Origin: Selaginella moellendorffii | Lineage: Eukaryota; Streptophyta; Lycopodiopsida; Selaginellales; Selaginellaceae | Length of the DNA: 64,000 nucleotides | NCBI RefSeq assembly: GCF_000143415.4 | Contig: NW_003314415.1 | Span: 124,001 to 188,000, forward strand | Direction: 5' to 3' | Part shown: piece after piece, positions 21,684-31,910 of the stretch | Layout: every line of letters starts with the position of its first letter | How positions within the stretch are numbered: the first letter of the stretch is position 1 | Made by a program: the position numbers and the translations under genes | Notes under the pieces: generated by a model | Told to the model about the DNA's origin: nothing | Seen by the model: only the letters and a program-made list of their open reading frames with translations | The model's database searches: none

Positions 21684-23800
21684 GGGTGTTGGAAATGTAA
21701 TTATTGTGGAAAAATGTATTGCGGTCCGCTAAAATGAATTAAAACGCATCTTGCTAAATTTTTTGGGTATAACATTGAAGCATGTAATGCTTTAAATGTT
21801 CCTCTTCATGTTCAGAATCAAACTCGCTAAATGTTTGTGGATTAATATTAACATAGTGGGATTTTAATAGACATTAAATTAGTTTCAATCTAGACCTTTC
21901 ATATAATTTATGCCCTTTTGTCTTTACCTTTTACAACAAATCTACAGAATAGGCATTTTGATAGAGCATCTGCTTCTAGAGTTGGCACACAAAGTGCTAG
22001 TCAATCTTAGCCTATGAGTGCTTTTATAGGCTAGGGATCATTTGTTAGTCGAAAGCGAATGTAAGATGGCAACATTGGAGAAATGCTTGATGATGTAAAA
22101 AACATGAATTTAGATGATGTGATATTAAAGTTCATTTTCTTGAATGCCATACTATTTAATGTTGTGAAAAGCCTATATTTTCGTGCAATGATCACAACCA
22201 CTTGTAATGCCGGACATAATGCTGCATCGAGGATTCTTGGTTACAATAAAGTTTGTATTACTCAGTTCACTTGTCACTATACTCTAATCAAAGAGAAGTT
22301 AATTCCCTTTCATGATGGATGGACTCAATTTAAATGTACAATAGTGACTGATGGATGGTTTGATATAAAAAAACAGATCATTCATAAATTTCATAGTTAC
22401 CTCTATCTATGGCTCAATATTTTGGCAGGGTGTTGACACCAAAGGGAAGAAAAGATTGGTCTTTGGCTTTGGGAGCAATTTAGACCCATTATTTTGGATG
22501 TTGGTATTGAAAATGTTCTTCAAGTCATTATTGATAGTATTTTGAATTGTGTATTAATGGGGGAACATATGAGAGAAGAATTCCCCTTTATCTTACACAA
22601 TCAATGCATGTGCTGTGTTTTGGACTTGTTATTGGAGGATATTGGGAAGTTTGATTGAGTGTCTAAAATTATAAATGACTGTGAGAAGATCGTGAAGTTC
22701 ATAATTGAGAAGCTAATATTACTTGCTTTATTTTGAAAGTTTTGCTCTAGAGAACTCATGAAGCCTGCAAACACTTGATTCGCTTACATCTTTTTTATAG
22801 TCAGCTAGCTCCAACATGAAAATGTTTTGCCATGCTTTCGACGATTCAAAGTGAGTGTAGAATTTGAATTGTCGAAATGGTATAACACAAAGGATGCTAA
22901 GAATGTTCGTACAACAACTTTCAATGATGAATTTTAGAAGAACACTTTTACTTTATTGGTCATGGTAACTCTTATTTTGAAGGTGTTATGTCTTGTAGAT
23001 CGTAAGGGTGCAATAACAAGATTAATTTATGAAGCAATGTATTGTATAATTAAAGGATTAGAGCTTATAGCTCAAATGGCAAGCTTGATGCGGATAAAAT
23101 TAATGCAATTAAGTGTATTTTGATTGAAGATTAACATAGACAAAAAGCTCGATGGTTTATGATGCATAGCTATATGCACAATGCTACACATGCTTTGAAT
23201 CTTTCATACCTTGAGCAAGACTTAAATGCTGAGGTAAGAAGCGATTGAATAGATTATTTATCACTCTATTGCTGTAAGGACACTCAATTGGAAGAAAAGT
23301 TAGATAAGTAATTCAATATGTTTCGACAAGGAAATGGAAGAGCTATCAATTAAGATTTGCTGAAGAGCAAAGCAAAAAGGAAATTCCTAGTGTCTTGGTG
23401 AGAATCCTATGGATATGAGATACATGAGCTCAGGAAGTTAGCATTTTGTGTGTTGAGCCAAAGAGTGTGCTCTTTTCCATGTGAGCAAAATTGGAATAGT
23501 TGGAACTTGATCCAAACCAAATAATATAATCACGTACTTCCAGAGAACTTGAAAAAGTTAGTTTATGTACATAATAACACAAGAGTGGTGGATCGTATTG
23601 AAAGTGAAGGAATAAAATTCTTAAAAGATCAATCTCGACACAATTACAATCAAACCACAATGGATAAAGATTGTAGAGTGAATCTCTTAGTATAGAAGAT
23701 TTAGCCGAAGAAAATTTTCCAAATGAGGATGTGATTGTTAAAGTAGATGCCAGAGATGTTAAAGAACTTGCCGAAGATGTTGAAGAAGATAAGTAATAGT
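21684..23800 (+). mobile_element. Decayed hAT transposon (BED finger, DUF659, dimerisation domain)
   Basis: The base composition turns sharply AT-rich. At 21684 a BED zinc finger is readable (GCWKCNYCGKMYCG then HLAKFFGYNIEAC, the C-x2-C...H pattern), with an in-frame stop. At 22083-22436 an open frame carries the DUF659 signature of hAT transposases (FNVVKSLYFRAM, LIPFHDGWTQFKCTIVTDGW). Near 23420-23680 the C-terminal hAT dimerisation region is visible in shifted frames (ELRKLAFCVLSQ, NWNSWNLIQTK, DRIESEGIKFL). Stops and frameshifts make it inactive. It sits between ttctcacccgcctcaac and ccccagcgtgac, which are contiguous in unit 1, so the true insertion is about 2.3 kb. Terminal repeats were not resolved. 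Confidence 0.87.
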
Positions 23801-23984
23801 TGATTTGGTTTAATGCTTTGGTTTTCTTACTTTTATTAGTGTGGTTTTACTAAAAATGTTTTTTTTTAAATAAAAAAATTTATGAACTGTTCTGCCGTTT
23901 AGCATTTTTACGGCCGGTCGATAACCACTGTTAACCAATCGGTCGGTCAATCAGTGTTCGGAACAATTGGGACTAACCTTGCAC

Positions 23985-25297
23985 CCCAGCGTGACAAACA
24001 AGCATAGTGGTCAAAAGCTCATGCCCAGTCTTTTTCCTCTGCAAAGATTTATACTGGCCAGCATTAGAGTGGCCCAGCGCAATCAGAAAGCCCTGGCCCT
24101 AAAATTTAAAAAATTTAGGAATCTTGAGCTGCCACGTGGATTGGTTCTTTTGGTCAAATGTTTAATCTGGACTGGCCGATAGTGTGGCTTGCTTTTTCTT
24201 TTCTCATGCACTTGAGAGCGCTTCTTCAGTCATAGTACGTTTGTCAAAGCTCGATTTATGTTCTGTTGGCCTGCCGTTGGTTTTTAAGCTCTTTCTTCTT
24301 TTCTTCTTGTCTTGCTCTGCTTTTCTCGGTTTTGGGACTTTGCTTTTGATAGCGCCACCTCGACTTATTCTCCCGAGGAAAAGTATTCCCGAGAACTAGC
24401 TGACAAGTTCTCATCTCGAAGAATAAAAGGTAAAACCATCGTAAGAGCCATGGCTGAAATCACACTGCGTTTGTATCTTTCCTGACAGAGGGCAGAGCTC
24501 GTTCGAAAAATCAAAACAGGAAAGAAATTTGTGTAAGCTCTTCACTTGATTTCCTTTTGACTTGTCTCACAAATTTCATATTGTTTATTGAGACAAGACC
24601 TGTGGTCCCGGAAATCTTACCTTTTCGTGTTGTAGCACTTGTATTTCTGGACCTGGAAGCTTTGGATGCTCAAGACGTACCACTTTACCGTTTCGCGCTC
24701 TTCTCTCTTCCTTGACTTGCTGCTCTTGTTTTGCAGCCGGAAACTCGGGATAGAGATGAATCGTGCAAGTGTATTTTTCTTCAATCCGTCCTCTGAGGTC
24801 GAGTTTCTTACGTTCTTTTGTGTACGTGATTTCTAGTTGGTGATCTTAACGTTGGTTGTGGTGATGATTCAGCTTTTGATCGATCAAAGCGTGTTTTCAA
24901 TTGTCACAGTCTCCACGCTAAGGAGCCGAAAGTTACGAACGATTTGTGCAGCTATGGTGGAGAGCCAAATACCAAAGTTTCGTTGGAGTTTTCTTTGCAA
25001 TAAGCACAGGCTCGCAAGGTTCTAGTTGAATTTTTTTTATTTTTTTTGGTCTGGCTGCAACAATCATTGATCGATTCCAAGCTTAGTATCATACATTTGC
25101 TTCTTATAATTGCTCCTATGCCTTATACACCAAATCAAGTTGCTGGAAAGCAGGAATCCTGTTTTTTGCTTCCACGTAAGTTCGTCTCTGATTGCTTCTG
25201 CCTTTCCAGAGAATTCTATCTTGCTGGAAAACATTCCACAAACACTTTCAAAAGCAAGACTCGAGCTTCTTTCATTACAATATTGCTATTATCTGAA
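23985..25297. other. Left part of unit 2 after the hAT element
   Basis: This is the counterpart of 16540-17922. No gene is assigned. The open frame 24837-25025 is nearly identical to 17464-17652. Confidence 0.45.
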
Positions 25298-26320
25298 TCA
25301 TCCGCCGGTAACGTCAGTCTCAGCGACCGAAACACCAGTGTACGTACCAGTCTGGGGGAAACTAAAGCTTTCGCCTGTGTCAAGCTTGACAACCATGACA
25401 CCCGAGTATGGCACGTTGATCTTACCAGAGTAAGTTACTGCCTGGATGTTAACTGACGCCCCCGGTGCCAGCGTATTTTCCTCGGATCACTCGAGGTTTT
25501 TGGTGCCGGAATACTCAACCGTGTTGGTGGACTGCTCGCTCTCTTGCCACTGATAAGAGCTCTCGGTCTTGAAAATGTCGAGGATGCTGGCATTCACAGT
25601 GACGGTCTGGGAAGTGGTGAGGCCTTCGGCCTGAGACCACGAGTAGGAGATGGTCATATCTTTACTTCCATCAAGCTTCTACTGAACAGGAACTTCACTG
25701 TTGTTGCTGCATTTCAAGGTGTCCAGTGTCTCTGGAACGATGCTTCCCAATGCAGAGATGTTGTAGTAGCGTACGTCTTGGAGCTGGCAAGAGATCAGCG
25801 GCAGGAGAAACGCAAAGCCCCATGCGTTTAGGTCGTCACCGGCACGGATGTCGGCTCCCACCAGGATCCCGGAGTAGACATTGATCACCGTGGCGCTTCC
25901 ACCTTGGTATCCATGCTGGAAAGTATTGCCGAGGCTTGTGGTAAACATGATAGCACCGGCGCGATCACCTGGTCGTCCAAAAGCACGAGCCAAGGTATAA
26001 TGCATACCAAGAAGAGGTGATAGAGCAAGCTTACCAACGTGATCCCATTCGCCAAGCCAGAGGGACATGGACGTGATGAGCTCCCCGGGCTGGAAAGTGT
26101 AGGTGTACGAGCTTCCAGCGGGGCTGCCATAGAGGTGGCCTTGATTGTCCGTCTCACCCGTCTGCCACAACTTGACAGCTTTGGTTTTGTTACCATCGTC
26201 CCATACTTGGATCTGGCGGATGACCTTCCTGCTAGTCCAGGCTTCAAGCTGATAGTTGGTGCCACCCGAGGTGTTTCCCACAACTTGGACGGTGCCAATG
26301 ACGGGGCTGGAGAGTGTCAT
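25298..26320 (-). pseudogene. Jacalin/aerolysin-like gene B, two nonsense codons
   Basis: It has the same length and frame as gene A (341 codons from ATG 26320). A TAG at 25679-25681 replaces the Trp codon that A still has, and the TGA at 25487-25489 is shared with A. The jacalin-like first half is intact; the product would end inside the aerolysin-like module. The shared TGA predates the tandem duplication and the TAG came later. A TATA-like element (TATAAAT on the minus strand, 26411-26417) lies about 95 bp before the start. It is divergently paired with gene C. Confidence 0.78.
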
Positions 26321-27034
26321 GGTGGCAGGAGCTAGAGATTGAGCAAAAGGATGAATGCCAGGGAGTTCTAGGAGAGATGCTTTGGTGATGATGGTCTAGA
26401 ATGGACCTAGATTTATATTGTCCTCGACTTAGTGTTTGAATCAACCATCGCTGGATTGTTGATCATACTCCATGTGCACGATCTCTGAATGAAAGAGTTT
26501 TTTATGCTGTTGCTTTTCAGCAGCAGTATGATCAACAATCCAGTGATTCCACAACTTGCCAGCAAGATGCAACAAGATGCCAGCAAGATGCAGCAGTATG
26601 ATCAACATACTGCTGGTATAGGCCTTAGCATTCGGCTTCCATGAGCAAGACTGCTACAAGGTCGGGGTCCTGGAACACGCACAGCAGCAAGCCAGGATGG
26701 GAAAGGTGCCTCTGTATCAACAGCCAGAGTACTGCTGTGCAGGACAGCAAGGGAGCCATGCCAAGCAGCAGCTCCATACTGCTGCATCTTGTTGGCATCT
26801 TGTTGCATCTTGCTGGCCTTGATTGTCCATCTCACCCGTTTGCCACAACTCTTTCATTCAGAGATTGAAAATCACGGGCACATGGAGTATGATCAACAAT
26901 CGAGCAATGGTTGATTCAAACACTAAGTCGAGGACAATATAAATCCAGGTCCATTCTAGACCATCATCACCAAAGCATCTCTCCTGAAACTCCCTGGCAT
27001 TCATCCTTTTGCTCAATCTCTAGCTCCTGCCACC
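26321..27034. promoter_or_regulatory. Palindromic divergent promoter of genes B and C with central hairpin
   Basis: The 5' flanks of B and C are inverted copies. TATAAAT is at 26411-26417 (minus strand) and 26938-26944 (plus strand), each about 95 bp from its ATG. Both flanks share the ctctgaatgaaagagt and catggagtatgatcaacaat blocks. In the centre, a 43-bp arm (about 26560-26602, gccagcaagatgcaacaaga...) recurs inverted at about 26775-26817 with about 170 bp between. Unit 1 keeps a fragment of the same arm near 19238-19258. Confidence 0.75.
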
Positions 27035-28098
27035 ATGACACTCTCCAGCCCCGTCATTGGCACCGTCCAAGTTGTGGGAAACACCTCGGGTGGCACCGAC
27101 TATCAGCTTGAAGCCTGGACTAGCGGGAAGGTCATCCGCCAGATCCAAGTGTGGGACGATGGTAACAAAACCAAGTCAAGTTGTGGCAGACGGGTGAGAC
27201 GGACAATCAAGGCCACCTCTACGGCAGCCCCGCTGGAAGCTCGTACACCTACACTTTCCAGCCCGGGGAGCTCATCACGTCCATGTCCCTCTGGCTTGGC
27301 GAATGGGATCACGTTGGTAAGCTTGCTCCATCACTTCTTCTTGGTATGCATTATACCTTGGCTCGTGCTTTTGGACGACCAGGTGATCGAGCCGGTGCTA
27401 CCATGTTTACCACAAGCCTCGGCAATACTTTCCAGCATGGATACCAAGGTGGAAGCGCGACGGTGATCAATGTCTACTCTGGGATCCTGGTGGGAGCCGA
27501 CATCCGTGCCGGTGACGACCTAAATGCATGGGGCTTTGCGTTCCTCAGGCCTCTTGTTTCGTGCCAGCTACAGGATGTCACGTATGGCGATCTTTCAATG
27601 GGGTCTGTTTCGCTTCAAAGTCTAGACAGCTATTCCACCAACGTTGCTGGAGACGGCTCCTTTTCAAGCTCTGAGCAGTCTAGCATCCAAAAGACCATCT
27701 CGAGCTCTTGGTCCCAGTCCGAGGGAGTCACGTCCTCCATGGATGTTACGGTCACTGCGACGATCCCGGAGATTGGCGAAGTTGGGGGCGCGGGCGCCGG
27801 GACAAAGTACGAGTGGCAGGAAAGCGAGACATACACGTCGCAGGCATCGATCCAGGCCGTGCAAACGCTCACCTGGTCAGTGAACTGGACTCTCGTGGCT
27901 GGACAAAGCATAAGCCTCCAGGCTCAGACCCATACGGGGTCTATCAACGTTCCATACCAGGGTACCATGGTTGTCACCGTGGTAGAGACAACGGGTGATC
28001 CTCCAACGTTTTCGTTTGAGACTTTCAACTTCCCACAAAGTGGGACGTACACTGGTGTGTCTGTCACTGCAATTGAAGTTCCCATCACGGTCAGCTGA
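27035..28098 (+). pseudogene. Jacalin/aerolysin-like gene C, frameshifted
   Basis: Read from ATG 27035 (context ccaccatgac), the jacalin-like domain starts like gene B, but four bases present in B are missing near 27173, shifting the frame. The rest of the protein continues open in the second frame to TGA 28096-28098. The C-terminal half has a complete-looking aerolysin/natterin-type module: SSSWSQSEGV, YEWQESETY, the Trp that A and B have lost, a Ser/Thr-rich amphipathic hairpin and the final GTYTGVSV strand. Up to about 27540 the DNA is a near copy of gene B; beyond that it is a different paralogue, closer to the fossil at 238-700. A sequencing error could mimic the shift. Confidence 0.78.
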
Positions 28099-28179
28099 TT
28101 CAATGGAAATATAATATGATAATAAGTTCAACCTTTTAATGTTTTTGTTCCGAGATGAAATGTGGTTACCCTAGCAGCT

Positions 28180-28480
28180 ATGGTTCTTGTCGGAGCGGCG
28201 CTCGAGACTTTGGATGCTCAAGACGCGGCGACCAAGGTACCACTTTGCTCAGATTTGCGAAGCGATTGCGTGTTTCTTGACTACTAAGTTGTAGTTGGCT
28301 TGGCTCTTGGGTCATCCCACTTTGGTAGCCGCCGCTGATGCTTTCAAGGCATCGCCGGCGATAGAGATCAAACAGTCCGGCACTCCGCGTTTCGTGTGTG
28401 TTTTGCAAAAGGAATTCGCGACCGCTACTCCAGAGTTTGTGGATGTAAGATCGATTTGGAAAGAAGCTTGGTTGCAACTC

Positions 28481-28543
<63 letters not shown>

Positions 28544-29059
28544 CTGTCTGTGTCAGTTTGTTGGCACAGATGATGCAACAACTTGTGTGGGAGTGGGAAT
28601 CCGAGATCCCAAATCCGGACTGTAAGGATGCTCCAAGTTGGTGTGTTACGCTTCTGATGGCTTTGCAGAACAAGCATCGGGCATTTGGACTTTGCAGGCT
28701 GCGTGAAAGAAGGCCTCGCCCAAATGCTTTCTTCGCTTTTTCCGGACAAGGACACCATCCTCGAGGTTTTTTTTCTTTCTTTTTCCCCTGGTTTGTGAGT
28801 TGATTTCTACTGCTTGCCTTCTACACAGGTCCATATGGCTGGTGCTTACGATGACTCCATCGACATGGAGCTCCGAGAAGATGAGATGGGACACTCTTGG
28901 CCTCTGTGCCTAGAACTTGTTGAGGAGTTGCAAGCTCTGCCTTACAAGCTGGAAATCCGGACGCTTTGCATTCTCCGGCATAACACTGTCACAAGCGATG
29001 GGGGTTATCCTTGTCCTGCTGTGAGAGGCTTCGCGGTGAGCAAAGGTTCCACAGCTTCT

Positions 29060-29090
<31 letters not shown>

Positions 29091-29681
29091 GCCTGTCTCT
29101 CTGTTTTATCAGTTCTCCTGGTTTCGCAGATCGAAACAAAGTCTGGACGCTGTGTTCCAGCGAGTTTTTCAGCTGACGCCAGTGGTCCGGACGAAATCAT
29201 TCGAGCACTCTCGATGCTGGCGGGGCCGGCATCCAGGCTCCGGTCCCCGTATGACACCGAGTCGGACACTTTCTCGATCAAACCATTCCAGTGGTATCAA
29301 GTCTTCTTTCACCTCGGTTTCCATCTTTTCTTCATGGTTTCTTTCTACCTTTCCAGGAGCCGAGGATGGAAAATGCTCGCAGCGCAGTCGCTAGCTCTGT
29401 CTGATGCCGAGCTACTCCAGACTCGATCAACGTCTCCACACGCAGAGAGCCCGAGCTTCGTCACCTCCATCAGAAGGTAGTGCAAGAGCCCCTTTCCTTT
29501 ACATGCATCTTTACCACCTTTCAGGATGGACGCTTATATTTACAACCATCCGGACTGGGAACACGCATTTCCAAACCGAGAGAGCCGAAGGTTCGTAAGA
29601 GATCCTGGAACTGGGAGATGGATGCGAGCGGAAGACCCAAACTCAAAAAGAGTTGCAAGCACAGCCAAAGCTTTATGGTAG
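28180..29681 (+). CDS. NTAN1: Protein N-terminal asparagine amidohydrolase (NTAN1)
   Basis: Eight exons (28180-28236, 28295-28444, 28557-28621, 28669-28765, 28829-29035, 29130-29293, 29357-29476, 29525-29681) join in frame to 338 aa. The family core is clear: FVGTDDATTCVGVGIR holds the active-site Cys (the Cys of TTC), followed by TSIGHLD, VHMAGAYDD, TLCILRHNT, AVRGFA, CVPASFS and RSTSPHAESPSF. NTAN1 converts N-terminal Asn to Asp so that the protein enters the Arg/N-degron pathway, in cytosol and nucleus. All splice sites are canonical, unlike the unit 1 copy. Intron 3 is mostly a CT microsatellite. It ends 55 bp from the convergent hydrolase gene. Confidence 0.9.
28483..28539. repeat. (CT)n microsatellite in NTAN1 intron 3
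   Basis: About 28 CT repeats fill the intron just before the acceptor gtgtcag. Unit 1 has only a short pyrimidine tract here, so the repeat expanded after duplication. A second CT run is at 29058-29086 in intron 5. Confidence 0.95.
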
Positions 29682-29736
29682 CTCTCGCTTTGAAAACCAC
29701 AGGCTCTTCGTCACCACATCCCGAGAGAGAGCTTTG

Positions 29737-31074
29737 CTACGACAGATTCTCAAGCGAGGCAATCCACAAAGCGAGTCTCTCGTTCACTTGCGTTGGTATC
29801 TCGTCGTGAGGACAGTGTCCGGCTTGGAGCTTCACGAGCGTTGCGTCGTTGTAAAGAGCTTGGATCTTGTCAGCTTTCGAAGACGGGGCCAGTGGATCCG
29901 ACTCTCCCCACAGCACTAGCAGCGGACAATCCAAATCTCGCAGAAGTTTCTCCAGGGATAAATCAGATGGCTGGAACAAGAAGCGAGAGATCATCCTGTT
30001 CCATGAAAAAAAAAAAGCCACTTTTTTCATAGTTTTTCATTTCTTTCCCTTCTACGAACCTGTAAAACACCTCTGCTGCGTTTGGATCCGCGGCAGGCTC
30101 GAGTATAGAATCGATAAGAAACTCGTCCACATGGCTCTTGTCTCTATACACCTGACAAAAAAATACAAACCAGACTTAAAGAATGAAAGAATGGATTCTT
30201 GGTTCTTGGGCTTACGTTGTTTAGTGCTGCCTGGATTCGCGAGCGTTGATTCAGCTGCTTGAAAACAAACAGTAGCGCTTCACGCCTTGCCCAGTCTCTA
30301 GCTTTCAAAAACGCCGGCCATCCAGCCGTGTTCTTCGTTGGTTTCTCGACAATCACCCGAGCTTTTCTACTCTGGAAACGACCAGCCGGGTTTACCAAAG
30401 CCAGTGCTGCGACGAGGTCGGGATAGAGCACTGCGGTCTGGAGAGAAGTAAGCCCACCAATGCTGTAAGCACCAAGAAACTAGAGAGTAGAAGAGAAAAA
30501 CTATGAACCAAACTTACCTGTTTCCAACAATCACAGCGGGTCTCTTGACAACTTGCTTGACGAAGTCCGCGATCTGGCGGCTCCATAGCTGTGGATCATA
30601 CTCGATCAAGGCCTTGTCACTCCATCCAAATCCCAGGAGGTCCAACGCAAAAACTTCGTGAGTTTTGGCAAGCTCGGGGATGTTGTATCTTGCAGCAAGC
30701 AAAAAGTTGGAGAAAAAACACACTCTCACACACAAGAAAAGAAAGAGCAAACCTCCAGTGATAAACAGATGCTCCAAAGCCATGGACGAGTAGAATTGGC
30801 ACTCCTTTATGGCCCTGACGAACGTAGTGAATCTTGTGCTCTTGCCACTGCCAGTAATTGTGGCCGCCCTTCTTGAGCACAAGCTCTGGAAGTTCTTACA
30901 GTAAAGTCTAAGTTCTTCCTTGGAGATCAAATACCTGGAGCACTGGAGACGAACTCTTGCTGCTTGTGTGAAGAAGAACACCTCAATCTATCTAGCCATA
31001 GCTCAGCATTGGGATGAAAGCTCAGCTAGATCCTTACCTGGATGAAACACTGCCACCGCCATCGCCATAGCCAT
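29737..31074 (-). CDS. Plastid-type alpha/beta-hydrolase (At4g36530-like)
   Basis: Seven exons (31038-31074, 30935-30991, 30753-30885, 30518-30688, 30216-30462, 30060-30151, 29737-29995) join to 331 aa. Motifs in order: HKIHYVRQG, oxyanion HGFGAS, ELAKTHEVFALDLLGFGWSD, nucleophile elbow GNSIGG, acid region LLVLWGESDPLAP, and catalytic His in AGHCPHDE. The phrases match the chloroplast hydrolase At4g36530, a relative of chlorophyll dephytylase and pheophytinase. The substrate is unknown. The N-terminus is short and Met/Ala-rich, a weak transit-peptide candidate. Exon 2 was placed by phase and is the least certain part. Confidence 0.85.
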
Positions 31075-31150
31075 TTCTCTTGGTATAAAAGAAAAGAGAG
31101 CAGCAAACTTTAAAACTTTGAAGGAAAGTTTTGGTTATAGAGTTTTTTTG

Positions 31151-31582
31151 TCAGCCACACCAGTTTAAGTTGCCACCCTTGTTCTCTACGCGCTCGTCCA
31201 GGTTGAGGCTCGTCCACTGGTAGCCGCCATGGAAATCCTTGCAAGACGCTGCGATGCCCTTGGAGCTCTGGCTCTCGCTCTCGGTGGCCATGTCTATGAC
31301 TTCCAAGCCATAGCAAGTCTGGTAGAATCCCGAGCCTGGAGTTTCTAGCGTCCCATTGTTGTTGGAGATGTGAAGATCCAGCGAGAAAGAGCTCGCCAAA
31401 GGGCTCGGGTCGCAGATGGCCCAGAGATTATCATAAATCGTGAAAATGTTGTGGCATGTTTGGGAAAATCCTCCGCAAGCCTGGAAACCAAGTCACGATT
31501 AAGTTTTTGGTGAAAAGAGAAGCTAAACAACCTCACTGTTCTTGAGCAACTGCAGCCCAATAAAAAGATCGATCAACATCAT
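31151..31582 (-). CDS. Cyanovirin-N homologue (CVNH) lectin
   Basis: Two exons (31532-31582 and 31151-31480) give 126 aa. The second half reads GIAASCKDFHGGYQWTSLNL then ENKGGNLNW, the CVNH repeat signature (xASCxD..G....SLNLdx...N..GxLxW). The first half is the paired repeat: FSQTCHNIF, then HISNNNGTLE. Two such repeats form the pseudo-symmetric mannose-binding fold of cyanovirin-N. A short hydrophobic N-terminus (MMLIDLFIGLQLL) could be a signal peptide. CVNH proteins are known from cyanobacteria, ascomycete fungi and the fern Ceratopteris. The donor of intron 1 (GAG/gttgtt) is weak, so the first exon is uncertain. Confidence 0.8.
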
Positions 31583-31910
31583 GTTAGAAAATGGCCAGAT
31601 GAACAAAAAGAGAAAAAAAGAGAAAAAGATCAGAAATAAAAGGCTTCGATCACTGCTTATACTAAGCAAACGATGGACTTACACATGTCAAGCCTGTGTA
31701 TCTCACCGAAGGAACATTGTCGTGTTCTTTCGATTGATCGAGGCCAGAGTTTCCAAGTTTCCAAATTTACGTGATGAATTCCCGATAAGTTATAACTTTG
31801 TTCTTATTGCCAGAGCGATAGCATTAAGTACTTTCTCGAGAGAAACCAAAGTAAGATACAAGATAGACAAACTCTGCCATGTACCTGAGATCTCGCAGCG
31901 ATGCTCTGGC
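31583..31910. other. Intergenic, no gene seen
   Basis: AT-rich spacer between the divergent CVNH promoter side and the stop of the acidic protein gene. Nothing is recognised. Confidence 0.4.

Larger units (their letters stand above)
21571..30072. repeat. Tandem duplication, unit 2 (with insertions)
   Basis: This unit aligns with 16413-21563 but is longer. It carries a hAT element (about 21666-23980) near its left edge and the head-to-head gene C with its spacer (about 26500-28105). Its right end joins a complete hydrolase gene that runs on into unique sequence, so the original locus is this side. Confidence 0.88.

Noticed and set aside
18112-25681. In-frame TGA/TAG in genes A and B as selenocysteine, readthrough or RNA-editing sites
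   Set aside because: Land plants lack the selenocysteine pathway, heavy editing in lycophytes is organellar, and the same Trp positions are ordinary TGG in a sister copy. Simple nonsense mutation is enough.
28396-29176. Ser/Leu and Arg/Glu repeat proteins around the CT runs
   Set aside because: They are translations of the CT microsatellites in NTAN1 introns.
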